From Chloroflexota bacterium (GTDB lineage: Bacteria; Chloroflexota; Anaerolineae; Aggregatilineales; Phototrophicaceae), in contig JACRPS010000003.1 in the NCBI GenBank assembly GCA_016223085.1, forward strand, positions 926,274-990,273: a stretch of 64,000 nt of DNA. The letters run 5' to 3'. Each line of letters opens with the position of its first letter. The stretch's first letter is position 1. The notes beneath the pieces are model-generated. The model was not told where the DNA came from. It saw only the letters and a program-made list of their open reading frames with translations, and searched no databases. Below, one piece after another: positions 55,221 through 63,759 of the stretch. A program made the translations under genes and the position numbers.

Positions 55221-56774
55221 ATGGACGCGAGTTCAGCCTACAGTCAAACGGGCGACCGCGCCTTATCGCGCGGCCTGAAACTTCACCGGATTGCCCTGGT
55301 GATGGGAATCATGATCGCGGCCTGGCTGCTGCTCTACCGGCTGGCGGATTATCCAACGCCCTGGTATGACGAAGGATCGCACCTGCACGTCGCCAAAAAC
55401 TATGCGCTCAACGGCATTTACGCCGATTTCAGCAGCGATGGTATCCGCTATTATGGCCCGGCGATTGGCGTTGGCCCGACGGTGATGCTGCCGGTGGCGG
55501 CGGCGTTCCGCGCTTTTGGCGTTAGCATCCCACTGGCGCGGCTGGTGATTGTGGTCTACGGCCTGCTGGCGCTGGTAGCGCTGTACACGCTGGGGCGGCG
55601 GCTGCTCTCGCCCTGGGGCGCGCTGGCGGCGGTGGCGCTGGTGCTGGTGTCGCCGGGCGCGGATTTTGTCTTTAACGCCCGGACTGTGCTGGGCGAAGTG
55701 CCCGGTCTGTTTTTTACGGCGCTGGGGCTGTGGTTGTGGCTGGGACCGGGCGCGCGGCGGCTGCCGGTGCAAATCGGCGTCGGCGTGCTGATGGGTCTGG
55801 CCTGCATCACGAAAAATCAGATCGCACTGGTGGTGCTACCGGGGATGCTGCTGGCCTGGGTCGCCGATCTGGTGTGGTATAAACAGCGCGGCTGGCGCAT
55901 GTTTGTAGTGCCCGGCATCATCGCCGGACTGATGTTCGCCGGCTGGACGTACCTCGTCCTGATCGCACTCGGCAAACAGGGCGACCTGCAGGCCAACCTG
56001 GCGACGCTACGCAGTGCCACTTCCGGCGCATTTTTCCAGCTTCGGCTGTCGTCGCTGGAACGCGCCGTCAGGTTCCTGTTTGACAGCGGCGTGTTTGGCA
56101 TGATGCTGGTGCCCGCCGTGCTGTACGGCGTTGTCCTCAGCCTGCGGCGGAGCGAAGCCGGGCAGCGATACGGCACGGTGCTGCTGTTTATCCTGGTCGC
56201 TCTCGGCATGTTTATGACCTCGCTGGCATGGCCGCGCTATGCCTTTCTGGCGCTGGCGCTGGCGGGTTTTTTCGTCGTCCGGCTGGTTGAAGATTTAACC
56301 GCCGGCCTGCGGCTTGACCGGCAGGGATGGCGGGCGGCTCTCAGCGGTGAGAAGGCGGCGATTGCCGCCCTGGCGCTGGCGTGGGCCATCGCCGTGTACG
56401 TGCTGCCCCTCTACAGCACGGCCAGCGCCGTGCTGCGCGGCGGCAGTGCCAGCGCCTATCAACTGGCGCAGTACCTTGACGCTAACGTCCCAACAGACGC
56501 GCTGATCGAAACCTGGGAGCAGGAACTGGCGGTACTGACCGACCACACCTATCACTACCCGCCGCAGATCGTGCTGGCTTACGCAGTGGCCGAAACCTGG
56601 GATGGTGCGCCGCCCGCCCACGAGCTGTACGACTTTCACCAGCAGGTGAACCCGCAGTACGTGATCGTAGGCGAGTTTGGCAAGTACACCAACCTCTACC
56701 CGCCCGACCGCCTCCAGGACTACGACCTCATCCATTCCGTCGGCGCATACGATGTGTACCGGCGTAGGAATTAA
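55221..56774 (+). CDS. GT39/ArnT-like membrane glycosyltransferase
   Basis: The 517-residue protein has about ten to twelve hydrophobic segments and the GT39/ArnT N-terminal acidic motif PWYDEGSHLHVAKN in the first periplasmic loop, then VTKNQIALVVLPG-like motifs and a soluble C-terminal tail (about 415-517). These enzymes move a sugar from polyprenyl phosphate to an acceptor at the membrane. Acceptor unknown. An AAGGGGGCG ribosome site precedes the ATG. Confidence 0.85.
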   Translation: MDASSAYSQTGDRALSRGLKLHRIALVMGIMIAAWLLLYRLADYPTPWYDEGSHLHVAKNYALNGIYADFSSDGIRYYGPAIGVGPTVMLPVAAAFRAFGVSIPLARLVIVVYGLLALVALYTLGRRLLSPWGALAAVALVLVSPGADFVFNARTVLGEVPGLFFTALGLWLWLGPGARRLPVQIGVGVLMGLACITKNQIALVVLPGMLLAWVADLVWYKQRGWRMFVVPGIIAGLMFAGWTYLVLIALGKQGDLQANLATLRSATSGAFFQLRLSSLERAVRFLFDSGVFGMMLVPAVLYGVVLSLRRSEAGQRYGTVLLFILVALGMFMTSLAWPRYAFLALALAGFFVVRLVEDLTAGLRLDRQGWRAALSGEKAAIAALALAWAIAVYVLPLYSTASAVLRGGSASAYQLAQYLDANVPTDALIETWEQELAVLTDHTYHYPPQIVLAYAVAETWDGAPPAHELYDFHQQVNPQYVIVGEFGKYTNLYPPDRLQDYDLIHSVGAYDVYRRRN

Positions 56775-56779
56775 CTTAT

Positions 56780-56807
56780 GTAGGGACACGATCTATCGTG
56801 TCCCTAC
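56780..56807. repeat. Palindromic repeat, copy 15
   Basis: Arms GTAGGGACACGAT and ATCGTGTCCCTAC around CT. It starts 6 bases after the previous stop codon. Confidence 0.85.
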
Positions 56808-56852
56808 GCCCTCACGTCAAGGGTTTTCGTGGCATAAGTTGGCTACAATGGT

Positions 56853-56881
56853 GTAGGAGCGAACCGCCGGTTCGCCCCTAC
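56853..56881. repeat. Palindromic repeat, copy 16
   Basis: Outer GTAGG and CCTAC arms with inner GCGAACCG/CGGTTCGC. TACAAT at 56844-56849 precedes it, and the GT39 gene starts 10 bases after it. Confidence 0.75.
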
Positions 56882-56891
56882 GGTGCTGCCA

Positions 56892-58532
56892 ATGACAACC
56901 ACCCAACCCGCCTGCCCCACCTTTCCGCGCCATCACCTGCTGGCGATTCTGCTGCTGGCACTGCTGGCGCGTGTCCTGCTGCTTGCCAGCGGCAGCGTGT
57001 CGTTCCATGCCGATGAAGCGGTCGTCGCGCTGATGGCGCGGCACATCCTGCAAGGCGCGCGCCCCGTCTTTTTCTACGGGCAGGCGTATATGGGCAGCCT
57101 CGACGCCTGGCTGGTAGCAATTGGCTTCCGCCTGCTGGGCGAATCGGTGTTGACGGTACGGGTTGTGCAGAGCGCGCTGTATCTGCTGGTGGTCGCTACC
57201 GGCTATCTCGTAGCGTGGCGGCTGTCGGAACGGCGCATCGTAGCTACCGCCGCCGGGCTGGCGCTGGCCGTCCCCACCGTCAACGTCGCGCTGTACACCA
57301 CCGCCACCCTCGGCGGTTACAACGAAGTGCTGCTGCTCGGCCATCTGGTACTGCTGTTCGGCTACGAAGTTTCCCACGAGCGTCCGCGTTCAATCTGGCG
57401 CTGGGCGCTGCTGGGACTGTGCGCCGGGCTGGGCTGGTGGACACACGGCCTGATTGCCGTGTACGCGGTGCCGGTAGCCGTGATGATTTTGTATCGCGTC
57501 GTCCGATTGCCCATAGGGACACGATCTATCGTGTCCCTGCACATCGTTGTCGCCCTCATCGCTTTCATTATCGGCAGCGCGCCCTGGTGGATATTCGACC
57601 TGCAAACCGGCGGCGCGGCCATTTCCACCTTTCTCACCAACCGCCAGACCGGCACGTTTGCCGGAATCGGCCTGCCTTACGTGCCGCCGCCGCAGCGCGC
57701 GCTGGGGCTGCTGGTCGTCGGCCTGCCCGCCCTGATCGGCCTGCGCGTCCCCTGGTCGGCGGCCTATTTCCTGCCGGCGATTGGCGCGCTGGTCGCGCTG
57801 GTGTACGCCGTTGCGCTGTACCGCCTTGCGCGGGTATACAATCCCCTAAAGCCGGACGCCCGCGCGCTCATTTTCGGGATGCTCGGTCTGTTCCTGCTGC
57901 TGTTTGTGGCGTCATCGTTCGGCGCGGACCCAACAGGACGCTACTTTCTGCCGCTGGCACTGCCGCTAGGCATTGTTTTGGGGATGCTGATAGATGGATT
58001 ATACGTAGGGGCACGGCATGCCGTGCCCCTACGCCGGTTGCCCGTTCTGCCTGTCGCGCTGGTAGCGCTGGTGATCGGCTATCACGCCGCCGGGCAGATC
58101 GTGGCGGCCACCATGCCGCCGGGCTTCACCACCCAGTTCGACCCGGTGTCGCACATCCCCAACGACTACGACACCGACCTGATTGCCTTCCTCGATGCCA
58201 ACAACCTGCATCATGGCTACACCACTTACTGGATTGCCTTCCGGCTGGCGTTCCTCAGCAGCGAACGGCTGCAATACAGTTCCGCCCTGCCCTACAAGGC
58301 AGACCTCAGCTACAACGCCGCCGATAATCGCTACCGCCCCTATGCCGATGCCACCGACCGCGCTGACCAGGCGGCTTACATCACGGCCAACGTGCCGGCG
58401 CTCAATCAACGGCTGGAAAGCGCCTTTGCCGCGCAGGGACTCCGCTACCGGCAGGAACGTATTGGTCCGTTTACCGTTTATTACGCCTTTGAACCGCATA
58501 AACCCACGCCCCTCTCCTTTACGCCGCCGTAA
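56892..58532 (+). CDS. GT39-like membrane glycosyltransferase containing two repeat-derived segments
   Basis: The protein of 546 residues has many hydrophobic segments and the N-terminal loop SFHADEAVVALMARHIL followed by FYGQAYMGSLDAW, as in GT39/RgtA-type transferases. Residues about 208-216 (GTRSIVSL) and 372-381 (GARHAVPL) are encoded by complete palindromic repeats at 57513 and 58005, in frame and inside the membrane region. The C-terminal 110 residues are soluble. The start at ATG 56892 follows a GTG at 56883 in the same frame. Whether the protein works with these insertions is unknown. Confidence 0.82.
   Translation: MTTTQPACPTFPRHHLLAILLLALLARVLLLASGSVSFHADEAVVALMARHILQGARPVFFYGQAYMGSLDAWLVAIGFRLLGESVLTVRVVQSALYLLVVATGYLVAWRLSERRIVATAAGLALAVPTVNVALYTTATLGGYNEVLLLGHLVLLFGYEVSHERPRSIWRWALLGLCAGLGWWTHGLIAVYAVPVAVMILYRVVRLPIGTRSIVSLHIVVALIAFIIGSAPWWIFDLQTGGAAISTFLTNRQTGTFAGIGLPYVPPPQRALGLLVVGLPALIGLRVPWSAAYFLPAIGALVALVYAVALYRLARVYNPLKPDARALIFGMLGLFLLLFVASSFGADPTGRYFLPLALPLGIVLGMLIDGLYVGARHAVPLRRLPVLPVALVALVIGYHAAGQIVAATMPPGFTTQFDPVSHIPNDYDTDLIAFLDANNLHHGYTTYWIAFRLAFLSSERLQYSSALPYKADLSYNAADNRYRPYADATDRADQAAYITANVPALNQRLESAFAAQGLRYRQERIGPFTVYYAFEPHKPTPLSFTPP
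57513..57540. repeat. Palindromic repeat inside a gene, copy 17
   Basis: Arms ATAGGGACACGAT and ATCGTGTCCCTGC around CT. It codes for GTRSIVSL and neighbours in the GT39 gene without shifting the frame. Confidence 0.85.
58005..58032. repeat. Palindromic repeat inside a gene, copy 18
   Basis: Identical in sequence to copy 1: a perfect palindrome with outer arms GTAGGGGCAC and GTGCCCCTAC. It codes for GARHAVPL in the GT39 gene. Confidence 0.88.
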
Positions 58533-58541
58533 TACACAGCC

Positions 58542-58570
58542 GTAGGGGCATGGCGTGGCCATATCCCTAC
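58542..58570. repeat. Palindromic repeat, copy 19
   Basis: Arms GTAGGG(G)CATGGC and GGCCATATCCCTAC with mismatches. It follows the GT39 stop codon. Confidence 0.7.
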
Positions 58571-58652
58571 GGTAAAAACCACCGCGCGGTTATCGCCACA
58601 CCGCGAATTTTCAGGCATAATAGGAGTATGACAGGCGGGAGTTAATGGTCGG

Positions 58653-61376
58653 ATGGAGCAGAACGAATTACAGGTGGGGCACAGCGGCGGCGTGGTGCAG
58701 GCGTCGGAGCGGCGGTGGGCGCTGCTGGCGCAGCAGATGCCGCTGGCGATGATCGAGTGGGATACCGAACTTCACGTACTGGACTGGAATCCGGCGGCGG
58801 AGCGCCTGTTCGGCTTCACGCGCGAGGAAGCGTTGGGGCGCGCGGCATGGGATTTCATCGTGCCGGCAAGCGCCCGCGAACACGTGCAGCAGGTCGGCCA
58901 GAGTCTGCTGGAGCAAAAACGCCCCGTCCGCAGCATCAACGAAAATGTTACCAGGGATGGCCGCACGCTGATTTGCGACTGGTACAACACACCGCTGGTC
59001 AACGAACGCGGCGAAGTCGTCGGCCTGAACTCGATGGTGCTGGACATCACGGAGCGCGTTCAGGCCCGCCGTGCCCTGACCGAAAGCGAAGAACGGCACC
59101 GCCTGACGCTGGATTCTTCACCTGACCCAATTGTGATTTACGATCTGGAAGGCCGCGCCCAGTACGTCAACCCGGCCTTCGTCCAGACGTTTGGCTGGAC
59201 GGAAGAGGAGTTGATCGGCAAACGCATCGCCTTCGTGCCGGACGAGGTGATGGAAGAAACGCTGCAAACCGTGCAGTCGCTGTTCGCCGGCAGCAAGGTC
59301 AGCGCCGCCAACACCAGGCGGCTGACGAAGGATGGCCGCGTGCTGGACGTGCAGTTAAGCGCCTCGGCCTACCTTGACAAGGATGGCAGGCCGGTTGGCC
59401 GGATTTCGATTCTGCGCGACGTGACGCAGCAGCGCCGGGCTGAAGAAGCCCTGCGCGAGAGCGAGGAACGCTACCGCACGCTGCTGGAACAGATCAAGGA
59501 AGGCTATTACGAGGTTGACCTCGACGGCAGGCTGAAGTTCTGCAACGATACGCTGACCGAGATTCTGGGTTACTCGCGGGAAGAATTGATGACCCGGAAC
59601 TTTGCCAGCCTGATGGACGAAGCCAACGCTGCCAAACTGATTGCCCTGGGCCAGCGGGTGTTTACCACCGGCGAAGCCGCCACTGCGCAGGACTGCGAGA
59701 TCATCACCGGCAGCGGCGAGAAAAAATACATCGAACTTTCCGCCCTGCTCATGCGCGATGCGAACGGCACGCCGGTGGGGTATCGCGGCATGGCGCGGGA
59801 CATCACGGAGCGCAAGCGGGCGGAAGCCGAATTGCAGCACGCCAAGGATGCTGCTGAAGCGGCCAACCGCGCCAAGAGCGTGTTCCTGGCGAACATGAGC
59901 CACGAACTGCGCACGCCGCTGAACGCGATTATCGGCTACAGCGAAATGCTGCAGGAGGACGCCGCTGACCTCGGTTACGAAGAACTGGTGCCCGACCTGA
60001 AGAAAATCCAGGCGGCGGGGCGGCACCTGCTTGACCTGATTAACAACATCCTCGATCTGTCAAAGATCGAAGCCGGTAAGATGGACCTGTACCTGGAATC
60101 GTTCGACCTGGCAACGATGATCGAGGACGTGAAGGCAACGATTCAGCCGCTGGCAGAGAAAAACCGGAACACGTTCACCGTCCACTACCCGCCGGACATT
60201 GGCGCGATGCTGGCCGATCTAACCAAGGTCCGGCAAACGCTGTTTAATCTGCTTAGCAATGCCTGTAAATTCACCAACGGCGGCGCTGTGAGTTTATCGG
60301 TGTCGCGTCAGCCGAACGACGGCATTGACTGGATTACCTTCCGCGTCAGCGATACCGGCATCGGCCTCAGCGGCGACCAGTTGCAGGAGTTGTTTAAGGA
60401 ATTTACCCAGGCGGACACGTCCACCACCCGCAAATTCGGCGGCACTGGACTGGGGTTGGCGATCAGCCGCCACTTCTGCCAGCTCATGCACGGTGATATT
60501 CTGGTGGAAAGCGAACCCGGCCAGGGCGCGGTGTTTACGGTGCTGCTGCCTGCCGATGTCTCCCGGCGCAAGACCGACAGCGCCAGCGCCGACGCCGACA
60601 GCGATGACCCGACGCAGCCCACCGACCCGCGCAGCACCGTGCTGGTGATTGACGATGACCCGGTCGCCCGCGATCTGGTCGCCCGCTACCTGGTTAAAGA
60701 GGGTTTCCGGGTTGAAACCGCCGCCACTGGCGACCAGGGGTTAATGCTGGCGAAGCAGCGGCGCCCGGACGCGATCACGCTGGATGTGCTGCTGCCGGGC
60801 AAGGATGGCTGGGCGGTGCTGTCGGCACTCAAGGCCGACCCGGAACTGGCCGATGTGCCGGTTGTGATGCTGACCATTCTGGACGACAAACAGATGGGTT
60901 TTTCGTTAGGCGCAGCGGATTACCTGACCAAGCCGGTTGACCGGCGGCAGTTGGTGAGTTTGCTGGAGAAATACACCCACCAGTCGGCGCGGGACAACGG
61001 CTACATTCTGGTCGCCGAAGACGACGACAGCACCCGCGAGATCGTGCGGCACATGCTGGAAAAAGAGGGCTGGACGGTTGCCGAAGCCGAGAACGGCGTG
61101 GTAGCCTTGTCGCTGCTGGCGCAGCGCCCGCCCAGCCTGCTGCTGCTTGACCTGATGATGCCGGAGATGGACGGCTTTCACGTCGTCGCCGAAATGCGGA
61201 AAAACCCGGACTGGGCGCAGATACCGGTGGTGGTCATCACGGCGATGACGCTGACCGACGCCGAACGCCGGGAGCTGAACGGCACGGTAGAACAGGTGCT
61301 GCAGAAAGGCGTACTGAACCCGGACCAGCTTCTGCGCCACGTGCGCGACCTGGTACGCAAACACACGCGGCGCTAA
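58653..61376 (+). CDS. Hybrid histidine kinase: three PAS, HisKA, HATPase, two receivers
   Basis: Of 907 residues, PAS domains occupy about 20-135, 150-265 and 275-390, each ending in a DITERxxAE-type signalling helix. HisKA has His417 (NMSHELRTPLNAIIGYS), and the HATPase LLSNACKFTNGG and DTGIGLSGDQL follow. Two receivers come last, with Asp711 (ITLDVLLPGKDGW) and Asp833 (LLLLDLMMPEMDGF). No membrane segment is visible, so the input is cytoplasmic. It stands before two further receiver genes. Confidence 0.93.
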   Translation: MEQNELQVGHSGGVVQASERRWALLAQQMPLAMIEWDTELHVLDWNPAAERLFGFTREEALGRAAWDFIVPASAREHVQQVGQSLLEQKRPVRSINENVTRDGRTLICDWYNTPLVNERGEVVGLNSMVLDITERVQARRALTESEERHRLTLDSSPDPIVIYDLEGRAQYVNPAFVQTFGWTEEELIGKRIAFVPDEVMEETLQTVQSLFAGSKVSAANTRRLTKDGRVLDVQLSASAYLDKDGRPVGRISILRDVTQQRRAEEALRESEERYRTLLEQIKEGYYEVDLDGRLKFCNDTLTEILGYSREELMTRNFASLMDEANAAKLIALGQRVFTTGEAATAQDCEIITGSGEKKYIELSALLMRDANGTPVGYRGMARDITERKRAEAELQHAKDAAEAANRAKSVFLANMSHELRTPLNAIIGYSEMLQEDAADLGYEELVPDLKKIQAAGRHLLDLINNILDLSKIEAGKMDLYLESFDLATMIEDVKATIQPLAEKNRNTFTVHYPPDIGAMLADLTKVRQTLFNLLSNACKFTNGGAVSLSVSRQPNDGIDWITFRVSDTGIGLSGDQLQELFKEFTQADTSTTRKFGGTGLGLAISRHFCQLMHGDILVESEPGQGAVFTVLLPADVSRRKTDSASADADSDDPTQPTDPRSTVLVIDDDPVARDLVARYLVKEGFRVETAATGDQGLMLAKQRRPDAITLDVLLPGKDGWAVLSALKADPELADVPVVMLTILDDKQMGFSLGAADYLTKPVDRRQLVSLLEKYTHQSARDNGYILVAEDDDSTREIVRHMLEKEGWTVAEAENGVVALSLLAQRPPSLLLLDLMMPEMDGFHVVAEMRKNPDWAQIPVVVITAMTLTDAERRELNGTVEQVLQKGVLNPDQLLRHVRDLVRKHTRR

Positions 61377-61390
61377 GGCACGGAAACCTT

Positions 61391-61418
61391 GTAGGGGTAC
61401 ACGGCGGTGCATCCCTGC
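61391..61418. repeat. Palindromic repeat, copy 20
   Basis: Arms GTAGGGGTAC and GTGCATCCCTGC, partly mismatched. It lies between the hybrid kinase and the CheY-like gene, 29 bases before the latter. Confidence 0.65.
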
Positions 61419-61446
61419 GGAACGTATTAAAAAAGGATATGGAATC

Positions 61447-61824
61447 ATGGCTAAAATTCTACTGGTAGAAGACAACGAAATGAACCTGGATATGCTGTCC
61501 CGCCGGCTGGAAAAACGCGGCCACCAGATTCTGATCGCCACCGACGGCGCGCAGGGCGTGGCGCTGGCACAATCGGAAATGCCGAATCTAATTCTGATGG
61601 ACATGAGCCTGCCGGTGATGGACGGCTGGGAAGCAACCCGCCGCCTGAAGGCCGCGCCGGAAACGAAACATATCCCCATCATCGCGCTGACTGCCCACGC
61701 CGTTGCCGGCGACCGCGAACGCTGCCTGGAAGCCGGCTGTGACGAATACGAAAACAAGCCGGTCAAGTTTCCGCAGTTGGTCGCCAAGATTGACATGCTG
61801 CTGGAACGGAGCGCCCAGCCATGA
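61447..61824 (+). CDS. Single-domain response regulator (CheY-like)
   Basis: The 125-residue protein is one receiver with acidic residues in LVEDN, the acceptor aspartate in LILMDMSLPVMDG, a threonine in IIALTAHAV and the lysine in ENKPV. It overlaps the next gene by ATGA, so both are translated together. Probable role: passing phosphate from the kinase upstream. Confidence 0.92.
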   Translation: MAKILLVEDNEMNLDMLSRRLEKRGHQILIATDGAQGVALAQSEMPNLILMDMSLPVMDGWEATRRLKAAPETKHIPIIALTAHAVAGDRERCLEAGCDEYENKPVKFPQLVAKIDMLLERSAQP

Positions 61825-62732
61825 CCGCCGCCGAACCGCTTATCCTGGTTGTTGACGACAACGAAATGAACCGGGATATGCTGTCGCGGCGGCTGGAACG
61901 GCAGGGTTATCGCGCGCTGGTGGCCGAGGACGGCGCACAGGCATTGGAACTGGTGGCCGCGCACGACTTCGATCTGGTGCTGCTGGACATTATGATGCCG
62001 CGCCTCAACGGCTATCAGGTGCTGGAACACATCAAAAGTGACGAACGGCTGCGCCACATCCCGGTTATCATGATTTCGGCGGTGGATGATCTGGACAGCG
62101 TCGTGAAGTGTATCGAGATGGGCGCGGAGGATTACCTGTTTAAGCCGTTTAACCCGATTCTGCTCAAGGCGCGCATCAACGCCAGCCTGGAAAAAAAACG
62201 CCTGCGCGACCGCGAGCAGCAGCTTCTTGCCGGCGGGCTGCTGCCCGCGCCAGTGGCCGAACGCGCCCGGCGCGGCGAACGGGTGACCGACACCTTCCCG
62301 GAAGCAACCGCGCTGGTCGCCCGCGTCGGCGGTTTAAACAACCTCGCGCCGGAAACAGCGGCGGACGTGCTGAACGACCTGTTTGATACCTTCCATGCGC
62401 TGGCCGCGCAGTACGGCGTGTACGGCATCGAGTCCCCCGGCGGTGTGTACGTCGCTGTCAGCGGCGCGCCCGTGCCGCAGGAGCATCACGCCCGGCAGAT
62501 CAGCACGCTGGCGCGGGAGATGCGGGACGGCGCGCAGGAAAAAGCCGGTATCACGCTGCACATCGGCATCCACACCGGGCCGGTGCAGGGCGCGGTTCTA
62601 ACCAGCAGCGCGCTGCCGCGTTATATTGTCTGGGGTGAAGCCATAACCGGCGCGGATGAACTGTGCCACACCGCCCCTGCCGGTACGATTCAGATTTCAC
62701 CCGAAGCCTCGGAACTGCTGGGACAATCCTAA
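61821..62732 (+). CDS. Receiver fused to a nucleotide-cyclase-fold domain lacking metal aspartates
   Basis: Residues 6-122 are a receiver with acceptor Asp56 (LVLLDIMMP). Residues 155-300 align with class III cyclases: EATALVARVGGLN, GGVYVAVSG, LHIGIHTGPV and YIVWGEAITGADEL. In active cyclases the two metal-binding aspartates stand where Arg168 and Gly208 stand here, so catalysis is not expected. The domain could bind nucleotide or act as an interaction module. Start overlaps the preceding stop (ATGA). The 3' end overlaps the convergent SGNH gene by 4 bases. Confidence 0.85.
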   Translation: MTAAEPLILVVDDNEMNRDMLSRRLERQGYRALVAEDGAQALELVAAHDFDLVLLDIMMPRLNGYQVLEHIKSDERLRHIPVIMISAVDDLDSVVKCIEMGAEDYLFKPFNPILLKARINASLEKKRLRDREQQLLAGGLLPAPVAERARRGERVTDTFPEATALVARVGGLNNLAPETAADVLNDLFDTFHALAAQYGVYGIESPGGVYVAVSGAPVPQEHHARQISTLAREMRDGAQEKAGITLHIGIHTGPVQGAVLTSSALPRYIVWGEAITGADELCHTAPAGTIQISPEASELLGQS

Positions 62733-63592
62733 CCCGACGAATCATCCGTTACGCCGCGCCATACCGCGTCAATCGCCTGCAGCGCCGTCAGGTTGCGCAT
62801 CGGCCAACCGGCTTGCAGCAAATCCGGCTCGTTAAAAAACGGGCGCGCATAGACCAGATGGAAGCCGTCCTTTTCCAGCCCGTGATTCGGCAAAGGCCGC
62901 ACCGCCGCCCAGAAGTTCCACAGCGGCACTTCCATGTCCTGCGCCACCCGTACAATCGCCGCGTTGATGCTGTGGTCGCCTTCGACGTTATCGGCTTTTG
63001 TACCCAGAATCGGCACGACGCCGCTATCCAGCCAGAACTGCACCAGTTGGCGCAGGTATTTTTCGTATTCGTCCGCCGGGCGGCCTGACCACCACGTTTC
63101 CATGCTGATGATGGCGATGCTCGGCCTGTGCAGGCGATACTCGCACTTCAGCGGATTTTCGCCTTTTTCGCACAACTTGGGGTCGGCCCACATCGGCGAC
63201 AGCACCGACGCCACGTTAAAGCCGGGGTTGACCGAGGCGCTTTCCCGCCCCCACGACCCGGCAAAGTGGTCAATCGTCGCCTGCAAATCGCTGTATTCGC
63301 CCAGGTTGTACTGGCCGGGCTGGTCAAAATCCATCAGAAAATAGGCAGTCACGTTCTGGCAGTCGCCCACTTTGGAGAAGGCGTTGGGGTCGTTGCCCAG
63401 TTCCAGCCCGCGCTGGTAGACCTCGCGCATTTTGTCGCTGACTTCGGGCAGCACTGGCGCACTTTTCCAGCTTTCGGGATCAACCGCGCCTTCCTGCGCG
63501 CTTGTGCCGCCGGCGATCACCAGCACCGCGACCAGCAGTGCCGCCGCCCATATCCATTTCACGGAGATTGTCCGCATTGCAAGAAACCTCAT
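62729..63592 (-). CDS. Secreted SGNH/GDSL-like hydrolase, tentative
   Basis: A signal peptide (VKWIWAAALLVAVLVIAGGTSAQ) opens the 287-residue protein. A GDCQN motif replaces the GDS block, IISMETWWSG and ILGTKADN follow, and a late DGFHL could supply the catalytic histidine pair. The layout suggests an SGNH hydrolase, but the nucleophile is unclear (Cys rather than Ser). The start may be ATG 63592 or 63577; GAGG spacing favours 63577. Confidence 0.65.
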   Translation of the reverse strand: MRFLAMRTISVKWIWAAALLVAVLVIAGGTSAQEGAVDPESWKSAPVLPEVSDKMREVYQRGLELGNDPNAFSKVGDCQNVTAYFLMDFDQPGQYNLGEYSDLQATIDHFAGSWGRESASVNPGFNVASVLSPMWADPKLCEKGENPLKCEYRLHRPSIAIISMETWWSGRPADEYEKYLRQLVQFWLDSGVVPILGTKADNVEGDHSINAAIVRVAQDMEVPLWNFWAAVRPLPNHGLEKDGFHLVYARPFFNEPDLLQAGWPMRNLTALQAIDAVWRGVTDDSSG

Positions 63593-63607
63593 ACCTCATT
63601 TGCACAT

Positions 63608-63750
63608 GGTTAACCCCCTCACCCCAACCCCGCCCCTCCCTAAAGTGATTTCCTTCGGTCACCCGAATTCAAGGGAGAGGGGCTAACACGGAGACGTGTA
63701 TTATTCCCCCTCTCTGAATTCGGGGAGGGGGCTAGGGGGAGGAGTTAGCG
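63608..63750. repeat. C-rich/G-rich imperfect inverted repeat
   Basis: The left part is C-rich (CCCCCTCACCCCAACCCCG) and the right part G-rich (GAATTCGGGGAGGGGGC), complementary over much of their length with GAATTC elements in both. It fills the gap before the WD40 gene and could fold into one large hairpin. Confidence 0.6.
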
Positions 63751-63759
63751 TGCGCTATT

